A stretch of DNA of 64,000 nucleotides, from positions 49,617,136 to 49,681,135 of the forward strand of contig CP141136.1 of NCBI GenBank assembly GCA_035236585.1. Reading direction: 5' to 3'. Origin of the DNA: Warburgia ugandensis (lineage: Eukaryota > Streptophyta > Magnoliopsida > Canellales > Canellaceae). Below the pieces are notes generated by a model. That model made no database searches and was not told the DNA's origin. It was given only the letters and a program-made list of their open reading frames with translations. Of this stretch, positions 59,300 through 64,000 are shown in pieces; position 1 is the first letter of the stretch, and every line of letters starts with the position of its first letter. A program made the position numbers and the translations under genes.

Positions 59300-59440
59300 T
59301 AAAACCATCACCTTGTCCCCAAAATGGAATTTTGGAAATTGGGACTGAATAGTGGCAAGAAGCTCCCAAGTACTGTCATGGTCAGGGAGACCTTGCCATT
59401 GAACCAGTACTTTGATCTGTCTAGTAGGCAGAGTTCTGGA
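59300..59440 (-). pseudogene. Chromodomain remnant of the intron 8 chromovirus
   Basis: Minus-strand frames near 59400 read VLVQWQGLPDHDSTWELL-like sequence after frame correction, followed by FPKFHFGDK. This is the expected position just before the PPT. Confidence 0.65.
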
Positions 59441-59749
59441 ATCTTTAATGGCTGAGGGGTAGACATGTAACTCTAGATCTTCCGAGAGAGAGGAGGGCAG
59501 TGGTTGAGGGCTGAGGATTGGAGAAGCAGTCGGCTTTAACTAGAAGACATGGAAGGCTGGGTGAATTTTGGTGGTGGGAGGAAGTTCAAGGTGGTATGCC
59601 ACTTCACCAATTCGCTGGATCACCCTGTAAGGACCATAATACCTTGGAGAGAGCTTCTCCTTGACGCGAGTGGCCAGTGATTTGAGTCTATAGGGTTGGA
59701 TCTTTAGATATACAAAGTCACCAGTGAGAAGGAGAAGTCCCTCCTCCTT

Positions 59750-60564
59750 GAATCAGCTTGGGATTTCATGCGGGCTTGAGCCCTGTCCAAGTGGTATCTC
59801 AATTCGGCTAACACTGCATTACGTTGGAAGAGTTGGTTATTGACTTCTTCTACAAGAGAGCTGCCTCCTAGAAATTTGAGTAAAATAGGCGAATTTCGCC
59901 CATATAATGCCTAAAAAGGGGTCATCCCAATAAAGCCATGGAAGGAGGTGTTGTACCAATATTCAGCCCAACATAACTAGTTGGGCCATGTCTTGGGTTT
60001 ACTGCTGATAAATCAACGCAGATATGGCTCCAGGCAACAGTTAACTACTTCGGTTTGGCCATCCGTTTGAGGGTGGTAAGTGGAGCTCATTTTTAGGGCG
60101 GTGCCAGCCATCCTGAATAACTCCCAAAAATGGCTAATAAAGATGCGGTCGCGATCTGTGACGATGGAGTGAGGATAAACATGTAGTCTGACCACTTCTT
60201 TGGCAAAAAGAAGAGCAATGTCTTTGGCTGTATATGGGTGGCTGAGGACAATGAAGTGAGCATATTTGGTGAGGCGGTCTACCATTACCATGATGGAGTC
60301 ATATCCTCGAGCCTTGGGTAGACCACCTATAAAATCCATAGTGATGTCTTCCCAGGAAGATAAGGGAATGGGAAGAGGTTGAAGCAAACCAGCCAGCTTA
60401 GTGGAGGAATACTTGTTTCTTTGGCACACTTCGCATGCTGTTACAAACTTCTGAACATCACTTCTTATACCATCCCAATGCAAGACCTGTGAAATGTGCT
60501 TGTAGGTGCAAAAGAAACCCAAATGTCCACCATTTGGAGTGGAATGAAATTCATGTAGTAGCAA
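59750..60564 (-). pseudogene. Integrase of the intron 8 chromovirus
   Basis: An open frame of 183 codons (60013-60564) covers the zinc domain (HSTPNGGHLGFFCTYKHI to CEVCQRNKY) and catalytic core: DITMDFIGGLP, DRDRIFISHFW and [14 protein letters not shown], with all three acidic residues present. The rest (WAEYWYNTSFHGFIGMTPF, ALYGR) is broken by stops. Confidence 0.9.
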
Positions 60565-60899
60565 AGGGATGCGTGGGGATAGTTTGGGTAGTACTAGCTT
60601 GTTATGGAAGTGAAGTTTCCCATGTCATAAGGTATAGCCAGGGTGGCTATATGCATCATGGAGGAGCTGTTGACTGATGGCTTGAAGCTTGGGGTCTTTC
60701 TGAACTTCTTCAGAAATCTGGTTTAGGCTTTCACATTGAGCCACCGTGAGGACAAAGAGGCAGGGATCGGGGTCATGGGAACCAGTCTGAATGTTAAGGG
60801 GATATGCATTGTGCAGATTAACTGGTTCAAGGAAGTCTGGCACTTAAAATTCCTGGCATCTCCCGATTGTTGGATGCCGACTTATATTGAATTTCAAAG

Positions 60900-62100
60900 T
60901 CGACGCCCTAGTTTGATTAGCCACTTCTGCTGTTCACTGTTTTAGACGCGGTGATCCATGAGAAAGCGAAGACTTTTCTTGTCAGTTTGTATGATAGTGT
61001 CATCCCATCAAGTAATGATGCCATTTTTGGATAGATAGCACGATGGCCATGAGTTCTTTCTCGTACACAGATTTGGATTGTGAAAGGGTAGACACAGCTT
61101 GGCTAAAAAAGGCAATGGGTCTGCCCTCTTGCATAAGTACTGCCCCTATACCCTTACTGGACGCATCTGTCTCCAAGACGAATTGTTTAGTAAAAATAGG
61201 AGTAGCCAGCAAAGGTACTGTGGTCATGGCCTGCTTCAACACATTAAAGACCTGCTGAGCAACGGCATCCCAATGAAAACTATCCTTCTTAAGAAGGTTT
61301 GTTAGTGGTGCTACTATTGTTCCATAATGTCGTACAAACTTCCGGTAATAGCCTGTAAGGCCCAGGAATCCTCTTAATGCCCTGATATTTGTAGGAACTG
61401 GCCAGCTGATCATACAATCTATTTTAGAAGCATCAACAGCGATACCATTAGCCGAGATTACATGGCCAAGATATACTATGGAAGTTTGACAGAACAAGCA
61501 TTTCTTCCGGTTAGCGGATATCTTATTGTCACTAAGGAGCTGCAGGACAGTGGTTAGGTGCTGCATATGTAGATCTGCATCTGAACTGTAAATTAAGATG
61601 TCATCAAAGAATACTAGAACAAACATACGGAGGTGTGGCCAGAATAGCTCATTCATAAGGCTCTGAAAGGTGGACGGAGCATTGGTTAAGCCAAAGGGCA
61701 TGACCAGGAATTCATAATGGCCTTCGTGAGTTTGGAAGGCTGTCTTGCATACATCCTGCTCCTTGATTCTTATTTGGTGGTACCCGGAGTTCAGATCCAA
61801 CTTCGAAAAGATTGTATCACCTCCCAATTCATCTAGCAGCTCATCAATGGTTGGGATGGGGAACGTGTCAGGAATTGTTATCTTGTTTAGGGCTCTGTAA
61901 TCGACACAAAATCACTAGCTCCCATCCTTTTTCTTGACTAAAAGCATTGGGTTGGAGAAGGGGCTGGTACTAGGATGAATGATGCCGGTGATCAATAGTT
62001 CTCTGATGATGCGTTCTATTTCATTTTTCTGGCAATGGGGGTAGTGGTAAGGTCGAATATTAGGAGGCTCGGTTCCTTCCTTCAATTGGATGGCATGATC
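60900..62100 (-). pseudogene. Reverse transcriptase and RNase H of the intron 8 chromovirus
   Basis: After a damaged N-terminus, an open frame of 275 codons (61000-61827) holds [30 protein letters not shown], the intact catalytic [33 protein letters not shown] and the RNase H start [16 protein letters not shown]. It stops after WHHYLMG. A further LRFLMDHRV / [10 protein letters not shown] stretch follows, but the ADALSR junction is broken. Confidence 0.9.
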
Positions 62101-63191
62101 CTACATTCTGATGGGAGGCAACTGCAAGGGTTGGTCGAAGATGTGAGAAAATTGCACCAGAATAGGTTCTACCCTTGAAGGAACACTGACAACTGTAGTA
62201 CTAGTAAGGCTCAGAAGACCCTGATACTCGACCAGGTAGCTGTCGCCGGCGCCTAGTCTGAACTTCAGAAACGACCTAAGGGGTGTCAAAGATTGAACCA
62301 GTGAAGGGTCACCTTGTAGAGTAATTCGCTTGCCATGCACGAAGAAGGCCATGGTGAGGTTTCTGTAATTGGCTGAGACCTCACCGAGGGTTTGGAACCA
62401 GGCCATTCCGAGAATCACGTCAACCCCATGTTGCTCAAAGAGGTGGAAATCTTGATGGATCTCGACGCCAAGCAGGAGATTCCGGCAGATCCCTACTCCC
62501 TTCACGCAATGCCCATCTCCAACCTGGACTCCAAAGGATCGGTTGTCAGTGACCGGTAACACGAGTTTTTCCACGAATGGCCCGAACATCATCTCGAAGT
62601 TCCGTCAGTAGTCGGAGACAGAACCCTCTTACCAAAGCACAATGAGGGTTTCATATATCTCATTGGACAGGGATGGCCGTAAAAGCTGGAGGAGAGATGA
62701 TTGGAACTTTGTCCACGATCGGAGAGGAGTTCTGGCATCCACCCACAGATACCAGTGGAGGGCGTCTCCCTCTAAGCAGACAATGGCCGCTGCAACCCTC
62801 TCGTTGTCCTTGTGTCGGTTAATCTGGAAATACCTCTCAGCCCTGCAGATCTAGCCGTATGGGTTGCTACCCTTGAAGATAGGAACAACAAGCTCTTGGG
62901 GCAAAAATCCATCACTGAGATGTTTGACGGCTCGAGCATTGTCTATTTTCACCTTGGGTGTTCTCTCCCACCTCTGACGTCCTGGTCCTCCCTCTCTTCT
63001 TCCTGGCGAGGAGATGGTTTCGTGGTAGCCTCTCTTTGCCTCATCCAGTGCCTGATTTCTAGTAGGTACTCGCCCATGGCCATGACACTATTTTGCAGCC
63101 GGCCCAGGTCTTCTTTTAGGGTGCCAACCCCCCCTCTCACATTCTCCATTCTGTTCTTTCCATCCGAGTCCTGACCATACCCCAAAACCAT
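62101..63191 (-). pseudogene. gag and protease remnants of the intron 8 chromovirus
   Basis: gag starts MVLGYGQDSDGKNRMENVRG and continues with a stop-broken core ([30 protein letters not shown]). The frame then jumps to the protease C-terminal part ([36 protein letters not shown]). The gag C-terminus, CCHC knuckle and DTGA active site are missing. Confidence 0.85.
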
Positions 63192-63193
63192 CC

Positions 63194-63204
63194 CTCTGAT
63201 ACCA
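63194..63204 (-). other. Primer-binding site, initiator-Met tRNA type
   Basis: The reverse complement reads tggtatcagag, identical to the plant consensus over these bases, three bases inside the 5' LTR. Confidence 0.85.
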
Positions 63205-63207
63205 GAT

Positions 63208-63601
63208 TGTTAGCTATGTCTTTGTTTGGCTAGAAGCAATCAAGAAGAATAGAAGGTTTATTGAGATTCAGGAGTACTATTTACAAATTGGTGAATGTAA
63301 AAAAGAAGAAAAAATGAACAAGGTTACACTCCAGTTCCCACTCAGGCGACTCCTTGCCTGCCTTTACTGGACTCTTCCTTCTCTCTCCCCCCTCTCCATC
63401 CCCCTCTCCTTTTTTTGTATATACCTCTTCTCCTAACCAAATTTGCCTCCATCCTCCTCTAACTGACCCTCCTCTCCTAACTTCATTGTTGTAACTAAAT
63501 GTGTTGAGGCTAACTGCCTAGATTTCTGGGGACCACTTCTTCTGGAGTAGGTTAATCCAAAACGACCTTGCTTCCCTCCTTGCTCATTGTAATCCTTATC
63601 A
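63208..63601 (-). repeat. 5' LTR of the intron 8 chromovirus
   Basis: 394 bp, tgttagctatgtctttg to tgtaatccttatca, directly followed by TSD gaata. Confidence 0.93.
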
Positions 63602-63606
63602 GAATA

Positions 63607-63920
63607 TTAGAAACTAAGAAGGGACCAAAAGGATAAAACCTAATTAGTGAGAAACATGTTGAAGTGCCATTAACTAGCTTCAAGCGCCACCAATGGAGTC
63701 ATGAAAAAGGGAATTTGCTTCTGAATTTTCAATCAAACAAAGAGAAACAAAAACTTGAATTTGTTTTATTATTTTAAAACTTGCATGTCAGAATTCTTTT
63801 AGCAGATGGCCGGCTTTCTATCTTGAAAAGTGCTCATACCGCCAGCCTAACAAGGTCTCCTACTTGACAAGTTTTGGCTGTAGAACTCTTAAAAAGAAAC
63901 AAATCTCAAAACTTGAACTT
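63607..63920. other. Intron 8 sequence, nothing recognised
   Basis: Short spacer between the chromovirus TSD and the last SINE. Confidence 0.4.
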
Positions 63921-64000
63921 TGAAGCTCCCGCCTATGCGGGGTCTTGGGATAGGGCGGACCACAAGGGCCTATAGTAGGCAGACTTACCTTGCATTTTGC
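63921..64000 (-). mobile_element. Au SINE, cut by the window edge
   Basis: Tail half only (gaagctcccgcctatgcggg, accacaagggcctatag, ccttaccttgcattttgc), reaching the last base. The outermost tail (gggcagcc-like) is absent at the left. Confidence 0.82.

Larger units (their letters stand above)
58888..63601 (-). mobile_element. Chromovirus-type Ty3/gypsy element with TSD, antisense in intron 8
   Basis: A 4714-bp element with LTRs at 58888-59289 and 63208-63601 and a perfect 5-bp target duplication gaata (58883-58887, 63602-63606). Right to left: PBS, gag N-terminal part, a deletion that removes the zinc knuckle and protease active site (near 62610-62645), protease C-terminus, RT, RNase H, integrase and chromodomain. 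The LTRs differ by many substitutions and small indels, clearly more than those of the intron 4 element, so this insertion is older. Confidence 0.93.

Noticed and set aside
59028-59369. 113-codon minus-strand frame rich in Gly, Arg and Glu
   Set aside because: It overlaps the LTR and PPT of the chromovirus and reads purine-rich LTR sequence; no separate gene.
47790-64000. Remaining aminotransferase exons (QDN-like and C-terminal motifs)
   Set aside because: Scanned for codons expected after GWRVGY and found none with splice sites; presumed beyond the window.

Overview
This is plant nuclear DNA, most likely from an angiosperm with a large, repeat-rich genome. The evidence is one spliced eukaryotic gene with very long introns, about ten copies of the tRNA-derived Au SINE (an angiosperm SINE family), plant chromodomain-bearing Ty3/gypsy elements that use an initiator-methionine tRNA primer, and a plant RTE-type LINE. 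The species cannot be fixed from the window. There are no bacterial genes, operons or CRISPR arrays.

The only recognisable host gene runs left to right from 7708 to beyond the right edge. It encodes a fold-type I, PLP-dependent aminotransferase of the VAS1/ISS1 type (indole-3-pyruvate/methionine aminotransferase, linking auxin and ethylene metabolism). Eight coding exons can be joined in frame: 7708-7770, 7994-8041, 20288-20416, 26116-26175, 42300-42456, 47013-47125, 47292-47350 and 47681-47789. They give 246 codons, including the PLP lysine (K235) and the phosphate-binding arginine (R243). The last ~150 residues expected for the family were not found and probably lie past 64000. Introns 2, 3, 4, 5 and 8 are about 12.2, 5.7, 16.1, 4.6 and >16.2 kb, and transposable elements fill much of them.

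Layout: 1-5650 is AT-rich repeat-like DNA without recognisable genes. 5650-7707 is the 5' flank and leader. Intron 2 holds an RTE LINE tail, an Au SINE, a deleted antisense chromovirus (9933-13608) and L1-like debris. Intron 3 holds an Au SINE and a long AT-rich, possibly LTR-derived tract. Intron 4 holds a complete but dead sense-strand chromovirus with matching TSDs (26647-32158), several Au SINEs, an L1 remnant and a truncated antisense Ty3/gypsy element (35080-38014 plus LTR). Intron 5 holds two Au SINEs. Intron 8 holds two long-inverted-repeat elements (50070-50656, 51331-51716), an antisense RTE LINE (52209-55250), a decayed gypsy gag, a nested SINE insertion (57559-58053) and an antisense chromovirus with TSDs (58888-63601).

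I did not find a new multi-gene system. The most informative signals concern genome dynamics: a methylation-decay pattern of stop codons in the intron 4 chromovirus, a three-layer nested insertion, a SINE ~70 bp from an exon acceptor that is open in the exon's frame, a 174-bp in-frame duplication inside a retroelement polyprotein, and two large foldback/MITE-like elements.
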